Positions 18,663 through 27,268 are shown, counted from the first letter of the stretch. The stretch is 64,000 nt of DNA from Sphingomonas gei (GCF_004792685.1 NZ_SRXT01000009.1:62001-126000); one strand, 5' to 3'. Made by a program: numbers and translations. Notes: generated from the letters alone by a model not told the origin.

Positions 18663-19661
18663 ATGGCTGATCCCGCGTGTAACGATAACCCCGACAACTC
18701 CAGCGAGAAGATCGACCGCGAGGCTAGTTCATGGCTCATTCGCCTCGATGACGATCGGGACGACATGGCGTTACGCGAGGCATTCAATGTGTGGGTAACG
18801 TCGGATCCGCGTCATGCCGCAGCGTGGCAGGAAACACTTCGCATTGCCGGCACAATCGCGCTGGTCCAGCACAACGTCCCTGTGCCTGCACAAGCGGCGG
18901 TTGCGCTGCGATCCGGTACCGGGCGTCTTAAGCGCTGGCAGGGAGCCTGGAGCGGGGTAGCGGCCGTCGCCATCGCTTCCTGCGCCGCATGGCTGATGCT
19001 GCCCGACGCGTTGATTGCACTTCGCGCTGACCATCTGACTGCCACCGCTGAGGTGAAGACGATAACCCTGCCCGATGGCAGCAATGTCACCTTGGCTCCC
19101 TCGTCTGCCATAAGCGTATTGATCGCGGGTGGGCGACGCGATGTCCACCTGTTGCGGGGCGAGGCTTATTTCGACGTCGTGCACGACGTCAACCGGCCCT
19201 TCCGGGTGCTCGCCGGCGAAAGCGAGACCCGCGTGCTCGGAACTGCGTTCGACGTGACGTTGACGGACAGCGCAGCGGGGGTCGCGGTCAGCCGGGGCGC
19301 GGTGCAGGTTTCACTGCCGGCACGCGCGGGCAACGCTCGGGAAATGCTGCCGGCCGGAGAATCAGTGAGTGTTGATTGGCAGGGCAGCGTGCGGCGCGAG
19401 CATGTTCGCCCCGATCGTGTTGCCGCTTGGCGCCAGGGACGGATCATCGTCGCGGACGAGTCGGTCAGCGAGGTCATTGCGGCCCTCCGCCCATGGTACA
19501 GGGGCTATATCCTCGCCCGAGGACCGGGCCTTGAAAGTCGGCGCGTGACAGGCCTGTATGACTTGCGGGATCCCGATGCCGCCCTGGTCGCCCTTGCTAG
19601 GGCGCAGCGCATCGAGGTGCGCAACCTGTCGCCCTGGCTGAAGGTCGTCACGGTCGAATAG
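18663..19661 (+). CDS. FecR family anti-sigma regulator
   Basis: A 332-residue inner-membrane signal transducer. The cytoplasmic N-terminal part has the DUF4880-type motif SSWLIRLDDDRDD and DPRHAAAWQETLR, which binds the sigma factor. One membrane helix lies near residues 95-115 (VAAVAIASCAAWLML). The periplasmic FecR domain follows (LPDGSNVTLAPSSAISV, RGEAYFDVVHD, GTAFDVT, SRGAVQV) and a C-terminal STN-like region meets the receptor. It sits 103 bases after the sigma gene and 122 before the receptor gene. It would release or activate the sigma factor when the receptor is loaded, here probably by heme or hemophilin-heme. Confidence 0.92.
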   Translation: MADPACNDNPDNSSEKIDREASSWLIRLDDDRDDMALREAFNVWVTSDPRHAAAWQETLRIAGTIALVQHNVPVPAQAAVALRSGTGRLKRWQGAWSGVAAVAIASCAAWLMLPDALIALRADHLTATAEVKTITLPDGSNVTLAPSSAISVLIAGGRRDVHLLRGEAYFDVVHDVNRPFRVLAGESETRVLGTAFDVTLTDSAAGVAVSRGAVQVSLPARAGNAREMLPAGESVSVDWQGSVRREHVRPDRVAAWRQGRIIVADESVSEVIAALRPWYRGYILARGPGLESRRVTGLYDLRDPDAALVALARAQRIEVRNLSPWLKVVTVE

Positions 19662-19690
19662 AAAAGTTCTCGCCAGACAATTTTTTTACC

Positions 19691-19714
19691 GGAAATCACC
19701 AGCCGTCGCTCGTC
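19691..19714 (+). promoter_or_regulatory. Candidate ECF-type promoter of the heme receptor
   Basis: GGAAAT at 19691, preceded by a T-tract, and GTC at 19712 are separated by 15 bases, close to the FecI-type pattern (-35 GGAAAT, -10 around GTC/TC). It lies about 70 bases before the receptor start, where the neighbouring sigma factor would be expected to act. Confidence 0.4.
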
Positions 19715-19727
19715 TCCTTATTGTGCT

Positions 19728-19741
19728 ATTGATTCGCATTA
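19728..19741. promoter_or_regulatory. Possible Fur-like half-palindrome before the heme receptor
   Basis: ATTGATTCGCATTA resembles one half of alphaproteobacterial Fur operators and matches the right half of the repeat before the sigma gene. The opposite half is poorly conserved. It sits between the candidate ECF promoter and the start codon, where a bound repressor would block transcription. Confidence 0.35.
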
Positions 19742-19783
19742 GCCGGATCATACTGCACTCTTGATCGGGCGGGAAAGGTGACG

Positions 19784-22700
19784 ATGGTGCGATTGGGGGA
19801 CAGGGGACTTAAGTGTTTCGCGGGAAAGCTGGCGCTGCTGTCGGCGTCAGTGGCGATCAACGCATTGTTTACGCCGTCTGTCGCGTCGGCTCAGACCGCC
19901 AAGGCGGAAGAACAAACATTCACTATACCAGCTCAGCCGCTGAGCGGTGCGCTGGCGGACTTCGGTCAGCAGTCGGGAATGCAGGTCAGCGTCGATGCCG
20001 CCACGGTGCGCGGCGTGGCCAGCGCAGGCGCGACGGGCAAGATGTCACGTTCCGAGGCCTTGGCACGCTTGCTGGCCGGCAGCGGCTACGCCGGCCAGAT
20101 CGATGGCAGAGTGGTCACGCTGGCCCCGGTCGGGCAAGTCGAGGACGGTGCAATCGCGACCGGACCGCTTCAGGTGCAAGGCGACCAACGCCTTGCCACG
20201 ACGGCGGGAGAGGACCGCGATGCGCGCGGCGCTGATGACATCTATGATCGCGACGCCACCACGACCTACATGGGCAAGGACGAGGTCGAACGCTACAAGG
20301 GCGTGACCTCGTCGGACGTGCTCAAGGGCATGCTCGGGGTCTATAGCGGCGACGCGCGCAACGGTGGCGCAATCGACCCCAGCATCCGCGGCGTCTCCGG
20401 ACCCGGCCGGGTGCCTGTGATCATCGACGGGACGGAGCAGGCCCTGACCGTCTGGCGTGGCTACAACGGCGTCAGCAACCGGGCCTATATCGATCCAAAC
20501 CTAATATCTGGCATCCAGGTCGAGAAAGGGCCTGTGGCCGCGCGCGGCGTAAACGGTTCAATCGGCGGCGCGGTGGTCATCCACACGCTCGACGCCGACG
20601 ATATCCTCCGGAAGGATCAGAAGTTCGGCATCGAGGTCAAGCTCGAGGGCGGCAACAATTCGACCGAGCCACGCTGGCCGCATCTGTTCCTCGGCCAGGA
20701 CTATCATAATATCCCCGGCTATCCCGGCTCACGCGGCACGCCCGGCAACATCATCTACCCAGCCAACGATCCGGCGGTACTGGTCATGGCGCGGACCAGC
20801 CACGACAATGATTTCTTCTCGCTCGGTGACAAAGCGGCACGCGTGGCTTTGGCCGGCCGGCTCGGCGACCTCGACCTGTTCGGCGCCTATGCCTATCGCA
20901 CCCATGGAAATTATTTCGCGGGCGAGTCCGGCGCCGGTTACTATTCCCAGAACGTCGACCCGAAATATCAGGGTACCTTCGTCCAGCGGATGGCATTCAA
21001 TTATCTGCCGGGCACCGAGATCACCAACACGTCGTCGAGGACTTCCTCCTGGCTGGGGAAGCTCGTCTGGCACATCAGCGACGTGTCCGATCTCAAGGCC
21101 GGATATCGCGACACGCGTTCCACCTATGGCGACATCATGGCTTCGCGTCTGCTTGGCTGGGGCGGACACGTCGGCTCGATCCAATGGCCGGCCAGCCACG
21201 TCCATGCCCAGGCCTACAATCTCGATTATCGACTTCAGCCGGGGCTGTGGTGGCTCGATCTGAAGGCGAGTTTCTGGGACACCCACACGCTCAGCGATAC
21301 GAACAGCAACGGTGGCTACCCGGAGTCGGCATCCTATACTAATCCGATCCTGCAGGACACGGCCTCCGCGCATTCGCGCAACGATCGCTTCGGGGTCATC
21401 GCCAGCAATCAGTTGAAGCTGGGCTCACGATTGGACCTGCTGGTGCAGGGTAATTGGCAGCGCGAAGTGCTGCGCCCGCGCGGCGAATCCCTCCTTGATG
21501 CTACCGCGCCCAAGTGCGCGTCCTTCTTCTGCGGGACCAGTAGGTCGGGCCGGCGTGAGGAATACCGCATCGACTTGAAGAGCGAATGGCGGCCGTTCAG
21601 CTTTCTCAAGCTCAACGCGGGCCTCACATACGCCGGCTTTCATGCCACCGACGATTACTTGCGCGACCAGATCGCCGCGGGAAAAGCGCCAAAAATGTAT
21701 CCCATCGTGGGATACTCCGCCGTTGTCGACTATAATGTCACTGACGCCCAGAGCTGGAATGACTATCTCTATCTACAGTATTTCAACCCAAATGATCCGA
21801 GCACGTACCTAGCTCAGATCAAGTATAGCCCGTACGATCTTTCCTACAATGGTATCCGGCAGCTGAGAGATATTGATCCCTTCTTTGTGGATCAAGATGG
21901 CAAGTTCACGAGAGGGCAGAACCCGTGCCTCAACGGCACCTTCAAGGCGCCGCCGTTTGACCCCAAGAGCTGTAAGTTGGGAACGAGCTTTCAGGAATTG
22001 CGAGCAGCGACCTACGCTGATACCCACTTGGCGGCTCGCAACTGGGCGCCGATGGGCTCGGCCACCGTCTACCTAAGCACCTCAAGCCGCTTCTATGTCC
22101 GGTATGCAGAGGCTTACCGCTATCCCAGCATTTTCGAGAGCACGATCGGCTTCTCGCAGTCCTATAACCCGCTTGCCCGCGTCAAACCTGAACACGCGCA
22201 TTCGCTCGAAGCGGCTTTCGTTCAGGACATGGGTTCAACGCTAGGCCTGGGTCGGGGGCAGAAGGCCGATCTAAAGCTGACCTGGTATCGCAACGTCACC
22301 ACCGACGTGATCGAACGCAATACCAACCTTGTGATTTCCAATATCGACAAGCAGATCCTGTCCGGCCTCGAGGTCCAGGCGCGCTATGACAATGGCTGGC
22401 TGTTCGGTGATTTTGGTTATGCGCACGTCTTCACCAACAAGGTCTGCGATCAAAGCACCGCCACCACGCTCGACTCAGGTCATACAGGTCTCGATCGTAT
22501 TCCGGACTGCGTGAAATACGGGTTCTATGGCGGCTATCTTCTGACGCAGGCGGCGCCTGACAATTCGCTCAACCTCACGCTTGGCGCCCGCGTGCTCAAT
22601 CGCCGGCTCGAATTCGGCCCGCGTTTCACCTGGTATAGCGAGTACAAGAACAAGCTGCTCGACACGCTGGTCAACGTTCCCGACAACGACAAGGTTCAGG

Positions 22701-22900
22701 GCTACGCACTGAACGTGCCCTATGCCTGGGGCGCTAATCTGACGGTGGACGCCTACGTCCGCTTCCGGATCAACCCGCGCTTCACCGCGGAGATCGACGG
22801 CACCAACCTCACCGACCGCTATTATGGCGATCCGCTGACGCGCTCGCTCAATCCCGCTCCCGGCCGGACCGTCCGCATCAGCCTGACCGGCCGATTATGA
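19784..22900 (+). CDS. TonB-dependent receptor with STN signalling domain, probable heme/hemophilin receptor
   Basis: A 1038-residue outer-membrane receptor. The signal peptide ends near ASAQ (residue 37). The STN domain (FTIPAQPLSGALADFGQQSGMQVSV) spans about residues 45-115, then come a plug domain (SSDVLKGMLGV, GPVAARGVNGSIGGAVV) and a large barrel. YRYPSIFEST and, shortly after, YNPLARVKPEHAHSLE resemble the FRAP and NPxL boxes of heme receptors. Context agrees: sigma/FecR before it, hemophilin-like protein, Slam, TonB and heme oxygenase after it, matching the order of the Acinetobacter hemO locus (receptor HphR). The ATG at 19784 is preferred over a GTG at 19778. The C-terminus ends in Leu rather than the usual aromatic residue. 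Confidence 0.88.
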   Translation: MVRLGDRGLKCFAGKLALLSASVAINALFTPSVASAQTAKAEEQTFTIPAQPLSGALADFGQQSGMQVSVDAATVRGVASAGATGKMSRSEALARLLAGSGYAGQIDGRVVTLAPVGQVEDGAIATGPLQVQGDQRLATTAGEDRDARGADDIYDRDATTTYMGKDEVERYKGVTSSDVLKGMLGVYSGDARNGGAIDPSIRGVSGPGRVPVIIDGTEQALTVWRGYNGVSNRAYIDPNLISGIQVEKGPVAARGVNGSIGGAVVIHTLDADDILRKDQKFGIEVKLEGGNNSTEPRWPHLFLGQDYHNIPGYPGSRGTPGNIIYPANDPAVLVMARTSHDNDFFSLGDKAARVALAGRLGDLDLFGAYAYRTHGNYFAGESGAGYYSQNVDPKYQGTFVQRMAFNYLPGTEITNTSSRTSSWLGKLVWHISDVSDLKAGYRDTRSTYGDIMASRLLGWGGHVGSIQWPASHVHAQAYNLDYRLQPGLWWLDLKASFWDTHTLSDTNSNGGYPESASYTNPILQDTASAHSRNDRFGVIASNQLKLGSRLDLLVQGNWQREVLRPRGESLLDATAPKCASFFCGTSRSGRREEYRIDLKSEWRPFSFLKLNAGLTYAGFHATDDYLRDQIAAGKAPKMYPIVGYSAVVDYNVTDAQSWNDYLYLQYFNPNDPSTYLAQIKYSPYDLSYNGIRQLRDIDPFFVDQDGKFTRGQNPCLNGTFKAPPFDPKSCKLGTSFQELRAATYADTHLAARNWAPMGSATVYLSTSSRFYVRYAEAYRYPSIFESTIGFSQSYNPLARVKPEHAHSLEAAFVQDMGSTLGLGRGQKADLKLTWYRNVTTDVIERNTNLVISNIDKQILSGLEVQARYDNGWLFGDFGYAHVFTNKVCDQSTATTLDSGHTGLDRIPDCVKYGFYGGYLLTQAAPDNSLNLTLGARVLNRRLEFGPRFTWYSEYKNKLLDTLVNVPDNDKVQGYALNVPYAWGANLTVDAYVRFRINPRFTAEIDGTNLTDRYYGDPLTRSLNPAPGRTVRISLTGRL

Positions 22901-22973
22901 TTTCAAGCCATTCGGCAGCCGCCGCCGTGCCTGACATGGAAACCGTGGCCGAGCAGCGACTGCCGGATAACCG

Positions 22974-22991
22974 CCCCCGGAAAGCCGGGGG
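22974..22991 (+). promoter_or_regulatory. Stem-loop between receptor and hemophilin-like gene
   Basis: CCCCCGG-AAAG-CCGGGGG is a perfect 7-bp GC stem with a four-base loop, 73 bases after the receptor stop and 23 before the GTG of the next gene. No T-run follows. It could be an RNA processing or stabilising element that lets the secreted protein be made in excess of the receptor, or a weak attenuator. Confidence 0.45.
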
Positions 22992-23014
22992 TGTCACCAA
23001 GCAGGAGAAGTAAC

Positions 23015-23767
23015 GTGAAATCTTCCAACCTCAAGCTTTTCGCCACCTCCGCCGTCGTAGCGCTGGCGTTCGCTGGAACCGCACATGCGCAAGTCGCGGG
23101 CGGCACCAGCGACAGTTCCCACAACCAGGTCGGTGTGAGCGCATCATTCGGTCCGACGCACCCGACCGCAGGCGTGGCCGGGCTCAGCGCTAGCGCGACT
23201 GGCCTCTCCAACAAGGTCGCCTTCCAGGACTTGAAGAACGACGGCACGACCGACGGCAATGGCGTGACCACGATCAACAACCCGATCACCGGGCCCGACG
23301 ACCACCAGAATCTCGGCCTGTTCCACTTCGCCCAGGTGGCCAATAACGACGTCTGGTTCGGCGAATGGACCAGCACTGCCACGTCCGGCAGCACCGACCA
23401 CACGGTCTATTATGCCGGCACGACGACCGGCACGACCATTCCGGCGAGCGGCACTGCGAGCTACTCGGTCAAGGGCATCAACAATTACGCCGCGTCAAGT
23501 GGTCTGCTAAGCGGCACCTTCAACGCCGACTTCACGGCCAAGACGTTGACAGGTGGCCTCTCCAACGCCGCCTATAGCGTCAACATCGGCAGCGCGACGT
23601 TCAACAGCGGAGGGGCGATCGCCAGCACCACCGCGAGCAACTCGGCCGGTGCGACTGGCGGCACTGTCGATGGCCGCTTCTACGGTGCCAACGCTGCAAC
23701 GCTCGCCGGCATCGTGACCTTCGCCGCCCGTCAGTACGACACGGCGTTCGGCGGCACGAAGAACTGA
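23015..23767 (+). CDS. Hemophilin-like secreted heme-binding protein, Slam substrate (HphA-like)
   Basis: A 250-residue exported protein starting at a GTG with AGGAG seven bases upstream. The signal peptide ends at THA-type AHA|Q (about residue 25), and no cysteine occurs anywhere, so it is not a lipoprotein. The mature protein is rich in Gly, Ser, Thr and Asn. It ends in the eight-stranded barrel type of TbpB-like Slam substrates, with the signature GRFYGANAATLAG near residues 220-232. Histidines occur in DDHQ, LFHF and TDHTVYY and could ligate heme. Its stop overlaps the start of the Slam gene by one base. Known hemophilins (Acinetobacter HphA, Haemophilus) are released by Slam and deliver heme to a TonB receptor. 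Heme binding here is inferred from family and context. Confidence 0.75.
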   Translation: MKSSNLKLFATSAVVALAFAGTAHAQVAGGTSDSSHNQVGVSASFGPTHPTAGVAGLSASATGLSNKVAFQDLKNDGTTDGNGVTTINNPITGPDDHQNLGLFHFAQVANNDVWFGEWTSTATSGSTDHTVYYAGTTTGTTIPASGTASYSVKGINNYAASSGLLSGTFNADFTAKTLTGGLSNAAYSVNIGSATFNSGGAIASTTASNSAGATGGTVDGRFYGANAATLAGIVTFAARQYDTAFGGTKN

Positions 23768-25326
23768 TGCGGATCGGCGACACCCTCGGGTTCGCCTATC
23801 CTCAAGGCAAGGCAGGGAGGCTCAGCTTCCCTGCCTTGTCCCTGCTCGCCCTCGCCATGGCATCCGCGCTGGCGCCAATTCCGGTCTATGCGCAAGCGGG
23901 AACGCCGGGCAGCGCAGCCGGTGACGATACGCGGCTGCGCCTCGATGATGGCATCGACCGACGCGAGACCGACCGCGAGCGCGAGGTGCTGAAAGGCTCC
24001 GACGATCTCGACGCCGTTCCCTCTACGATCGTGATCGACGGGCACACCTACACGGTCAGCAACAATGTCAACGAAATGGGCGAAGCGCTCTACGTCTCGG
24101 TGGTACGGCGACAATGGGCTGACGTGCGCCGGTTCCTCAAGGCCTATCTGGCGCTCGACCATCATGACCCGATGCTTGTCCTCTATGCCCAGGGCGCGCT
24201 CGCGCGGCAGGAGAAGGATTTCGTCGGTGCGGAGCGCTTCTATCGCAAGCTGCTCGCGCTGCAGCCCGACTTCCTCCCCGGCCGACTGGAATTGGGCCGG
24301 ATATTGTTCGAGAACCACAAGGATCGCGACGCGCTCGCCACCTTCCGGCAAGCCCGCGCCGAACTCGCGGGCGACGGCGAAAAGGTGGCGGGCGTCCGCA
24401 AGACCGTCGACGCCTTCATCAATGGGCTGAACCGGCGCGGCGGCTGGCAAGGATCGATCGCGATCGGCCCCGAATATAGCGACAATCTCAACCAGTCCTC
24501 GGCGAGCTATACCTGCTTGCTCGCTGGAGCGGATGGCTCCTGCCTGATCGATCGAAAGGTGCCCGACCCGATCAAGGCGCCCGGCATCAACCTCGAGGGC
24601 ACGATCAGCCGACGCGTGCCGCTGGGCGGGCGAGGCGGCATCCTGAGCAAGGCTGTCGTCTTCGGCGACGTCTTTCCGGGCAATGGGCGCTACAGCCAGA
24701 CCAGCCTCTCGACTCAGATCGGCTACGATCATCAGAGCGCAAGGGCGAGCTACACTATCTCGCCGACCTTCGATCTCGGAAGCTACGGCCACCACCTTCT
24801 CTACACCGCCTGGGGTGTCCGCGCCGAAGGGCTCCTCAACCTGTCGCAGGTCGCCGCACTCCGGCTAGAACTGGACCACAAGACCTTCGATTATAAGCAG
24901 CCCGCGTACAAGGACTATGGTGGCGGGCAGACCGAAGCCTATCTGACGGGCTGGTATGTCCTGGGGCATAGCTGGACGCTGTTTGGCGGCCCGGACTTCG
25001 TCGACAAGAGCACCGACGACCCCACCAACTCCTTCCGGCAATATGGCTTCCGGGCGGGCCTCAACAAGCCGCTCGGCAAGGGCCTCAACCTGCTGTTGCT
25101 CGGCTCCTTCCACTGGCGCGACTATGGCGCCTACAGCGAGCTGCTCGGGGCCAAACGCGACGACGCCGAGCAGGATTATGTCTCGGTCATCAAGGTTCCG
25201 GCGCTGAGCTTCGCCGGCCTGACCCCCAGCATCCTCGTCCAGCACAATCGGGTGAAGAGCAATGTCGACTGGCTCTATTCTTACCGACGTACGGCCGCCA
25301 GCTTCCGGCTCGAATATGCTTTCTAG
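23767..25326 (+). CDS. Slam (surface lipoprotein assembly modifier, DUF560) translocator
   Basis: A 519-residue outer-membrane protein. After a signal peptide (to about residue 43) comes a periplasmic TPR-like domain (LVLYAQGALARQEKDFVGAERFYRKLLALQPDF is cut short here; residues ~130-215) and then a barrel of about 14 strands (residues ~220-519) ending in Phe. This two-part layout defines Slam proteins, which carry TbpB-like or hemophilin substrates across the outer membrane. The ATG overlaps the substrate gene's stop (TGATG), implying coupled translation of substrate and exporter. Slam genes are well known in Neisseria, Moraxella, Haemophilus and Acinetobacter. Finding one in a sphingomonad-like context is notable. 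Confidence 0.88.
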   Translation: MRIGDTLGFAYPQGKAGRLSFPALSLLALAMASALAPIPVYAQAGTPGSAAGDDTRLRLDDGIDRRETDREREVLKGSDDLDAVPSTIVIDGHTYTVSNNVNEMGEALYVSVVRRQWADVRRFLKAYLALDHHDPMLVLYAQGALARQEKDFVGAERFYRKLLALQPDFLPGRLELGRILFENHKDRDALATFRQARAELAGDGEKVAGVRKTVDAFINGLNRRGGWQGSIAIGPEYSDNLNQSSASYTCLLAGADGSCLIDRKVPDPIKAPGINLEGTISRRVPLGGRGGILSKAVVFGDVFPGNGRYSQTSLSTQIGYDHQSARASYTISPTFDLGSYGHHLLYTAWGVRAEGLLNLSQVAALRLELDHKTFDYKQPAYKDYGGGQTEAYLTGWYVLGHSWTLFGGPDFVDKSTDDPTNSFRQYGFRAGLNKPLGKGLNLLLLGSFHWRDYGAYSELLGAKRDDAEQDYVSVIKVPALSFAGLTPSILVQHNRVKSNVDWLYSYRRTAASFRLEYAF

Positions 25327-26188
25327 CGCTATGCCCAATCTTGCTGGGACCGCAGGATATTGCGAGGACCCGCGCATTGCCCCCGTCGCCGTCGTCCCAG
25401 TAGAAGCTGGGCCGCCCGAGCTGTGGCAGCGGTCGGTTTATGAGCAGCCGAGATCCTGTCGTGCTATCGGCGGCAGCGGCGTGATCGCTACCCTGGTTCT
25501 TGCGCTGGCCGTGTTTTTCTGGATTGGCAGCAACAGCTCGGTCCCTGTCGCGCAGGCAGCGCGCAACACAGTGCTTACGGTCTTCAATATACCGCAGGCC
25601 GCACGCCCGGACCACCCGGAACAGGTGCCACCCGGACCGCGCCAGCGGCAGAGCGAGGCGCAACGTGCCGCGTCGCGCGAACCCACGCCGGTCCCGATCC
25701 AGCCCGTCCCCCCTGCCGGCGGCCAATCCGCGCCGGCAACCCCGCCTCCCGCGCCCAGCGCGGCCGCAGCGTCCGCCAACAGCTCGGGAAGCAAGCAAGT
25801 CGAGCGGACAACCGCTCCGCCCGCGATGCCCGTCCCGGTGTCCACCGTCAGCGCAGCGCAGGAGGATGTCGCGGCCCAAGCCGCAGCCGCCAAGGCAGAC
25901 TGGCAGGCCCGCTTGCTCGGCCATTTGCGCAAGTACCGCCGCTACCCTCGGTCTGCGGAGAGTTCCGGCCAGCAGGGTGTCGCGACGATCGCGATTACGC
26001 TCAATCGTCAGGGACGGGTGCTGAACGTCCAGCTGCGCCGTGGCTCCGGCTACCCGCTGCTCGACACGGAAGCCGTCGCGACGGCGCGTCGCGGCTCGCC
26101 CTTGCCGGCGCCCGACGCGGCAATCCCGGGCGATCCGGTACGCGTCGAGGTGCCCGTCGTCTTCTCGCTCGCCAGGCCCGATTTTTAG
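25316..26188 (+). CDS. tonB: Energy transducer TonB (heme locus)
   Basis: About 290 residues. There is a cytoplasmic N-terminus, one membrane helix (VIATLVLALAVFFWIG, residues ~58-75), a long Pro/Ala/Gln-rich periplasmic spacer and the TonB C-terminal domain (HLRKYRRYPRSAES, GVATIAITLNRQGRVLNVQLRRGSGYPLLD). The ATG used here overlaps the Slam gene by 11 bases; another at 25331 is possible, and neither has a strong ribosome site, so coupling to Slam translation is likely. The protein would couple the proton-motive force to the receptor at 19784-22900. No exbB/exbD lies nearby. Confidence 0.88.
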   Translation: MLSSAMPNLAGTAGYCEDPRIAPVAVVPVEAGPPELWQRSVYEQPRSCRAIGGSGVIATLVLALAVFFWIGSNSSVPVAQAARNTVLTVFNIPQAARPDHPEQVPPGPRQRQSEAQRAASREPTPVPIQPVPPAGGQSAPATPPPAPSAAAASANSSGSKQVERTTAPPAMPVPVSTVSAAQEDVAAQAAAAKADWQARLLGHLRKYRRYPRSAESSGQQGVATIAITLNRQGRVLNVQLRRGSGYPLLDTEAVATARRGSPLPAPDAAIPGDPVRVEVPVVFSLARPDF

Positions 26189-26223
26189 CAGCGCTATCCC
26201 ACCCCACATGCAGGAGCATTACC

Positions 26224-26838
26224 ATGAGTGAACTCATCGCAGACAGAGCGCCAGGCTCAGAGCAGACCAGCCGCGCCAAACGACTGAGGGCATCGACCCA
26301 AGCTGTTCATGAGCAGCTCGATACGTCGATCACGCTGGCGAGAATCCTCGACAGTGTTGAAGGCTATCGCCGGTTCGTCGGCATGCAGTTTCTTTTTCAT
26401 CGCGATATCGACGCGCTTTACCGCGACGAGCGACTTCAGTCGGTCATTTCCGGCTTGGAACAGCGGCGACGTCTACCCCTGATCGAGCGCGACCTCGCCG
26501 ACCTTCGTCTTGCCAGACCGTCGCAAACCGGTCGGCCCGTTTTCGGAGCAGACGCTTCGGCCGACGTGGCGACCGCGCTCGGCTGGCTTTATGTCGCTGA
26601 AGGGTCCAATCTCGGGGCGAGCCTGTTGCGCAAGGAAGTCGCCAAAATCGGGTTGTCCGACACGTACGGCGCCCGTCATCTCGCGCCTACTGCAGAGGGA
26701 CCGGCGGCCCACTGGCGCAGTTTCACGGATGGCCTGAACGCTGCGCCACTCAATGAAGAAGAGGAGGTACGCGTTGTCACGGGCGCGCAGGCTGCATTTG
26801 CGCATGTGCAGGCATTGACCGATGCCTGTATCCTTTGA
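26224..26838 (+). CDS. Biliverdin-producing heme oxygenase
   Basis: A 204-residue cytoplasmic enzyme of the HemO/BphO family that opens heme to biliverdin, CO and iron. LRASTQAVHEQLD near the N-terminus places the proximal ligand at His29. The distal helix region appears as LGWLYVAEGSNLGASLL, with the glycine-rich segment next to heme, and ARHLAPTAEGPAAHWRSF follows. AGGAG precedes ATG. It lies directly after tonB and overlaps the DUF454 gene by 17 bases. Because such genes can also supply biliverdin to bacteriophytochromes, the absence of a phytochrome gene and the presence of heme uptake genes favour iron release. Confidence 0.9.
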   Translation: MSELIADRAPGSEQTSRAKRLRASTQAVHEQLDTSITLARILDSVEGYRRFVGMQFLFHRDIDALYRDERLQSVISGLEQRRRLPLIERDLADLRLARPSQTGRPVFGADASADVATALGWLYVAEGSNLGASLLRKEVAKIGLSDTYGARHLAPTAEGPAAHWRSFTDGLNAAPLNEEEEVRVVTGAQAAFAHVQALTDACIL

Positions 26839-27268
26839 GCCGGTGGGAGCGCCGCTGACGAAACGCGGGCGGGCCGTGCGGAGCTTGTGGCTGACCCTTG
26901 GATTGGTACTTGTCGGTGTGGGCTTCGTCGGCCTGTTCGTGCCGCTATTGCCAACCATCGACTTCCTGCTGCTTGCCTTGCCTTGCTTCGCGAAGTCTTC
27001 GCCACGCCTTGAAGGCTGGTTGCTCAACCACAAGCGCTTCGGGCCTCCCATCCGCGCATGGCAGGCCGAGCGGGCGGTCCCGATGCACGCCAAGATTTTT
27101 GCCTGTGTAGGCATGAGCCTCGGCTATACCTCGTTCTGCCTTGTGGCCCATCCGAGATGGCCGATCGCGGCCAGCATAGCCGGCTTGTTGATCGCAACGT
27201 GCATCTGGATCGTTCGCCGTCCGGCCCCCTCAGAGACGGTTGGCGAAAAGCCGACGCAGACGATTTGA
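26822..27268 (+). CDS. DUF454 (YbaN-like) inner-membrane protein
   Basis: A 148-residue membrane protein whose start overlaps the heme oxygenase by 17 bases. It has the DUF454 pattern: helix one (LTLGLVLVGVGFVGLFVPLLPTIDFLLLALPCFAKSSP is the family core, residues ~24-58), then the amphipathic stretch with LLNHKRFGPPIRAW and two further helices near the C-terminus. The family's function is unknown. The overlap suggests a role tied to heme breakdown or iron handling. Confidence 0.85.
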   Translation: MPVSFEPVGAPLTKRGRAVRSLWLTLGLVLVGVGFVGLFVPLLPTIDFLLLALPCFAKSSPRLEGWLLNHKRFGPPIRAWQAERAVPMHAKIFACVGMSLGYTSFCLVAHPRWPIAASIAGLLIATCIWIVRRPAPSETVGEKPTQTI

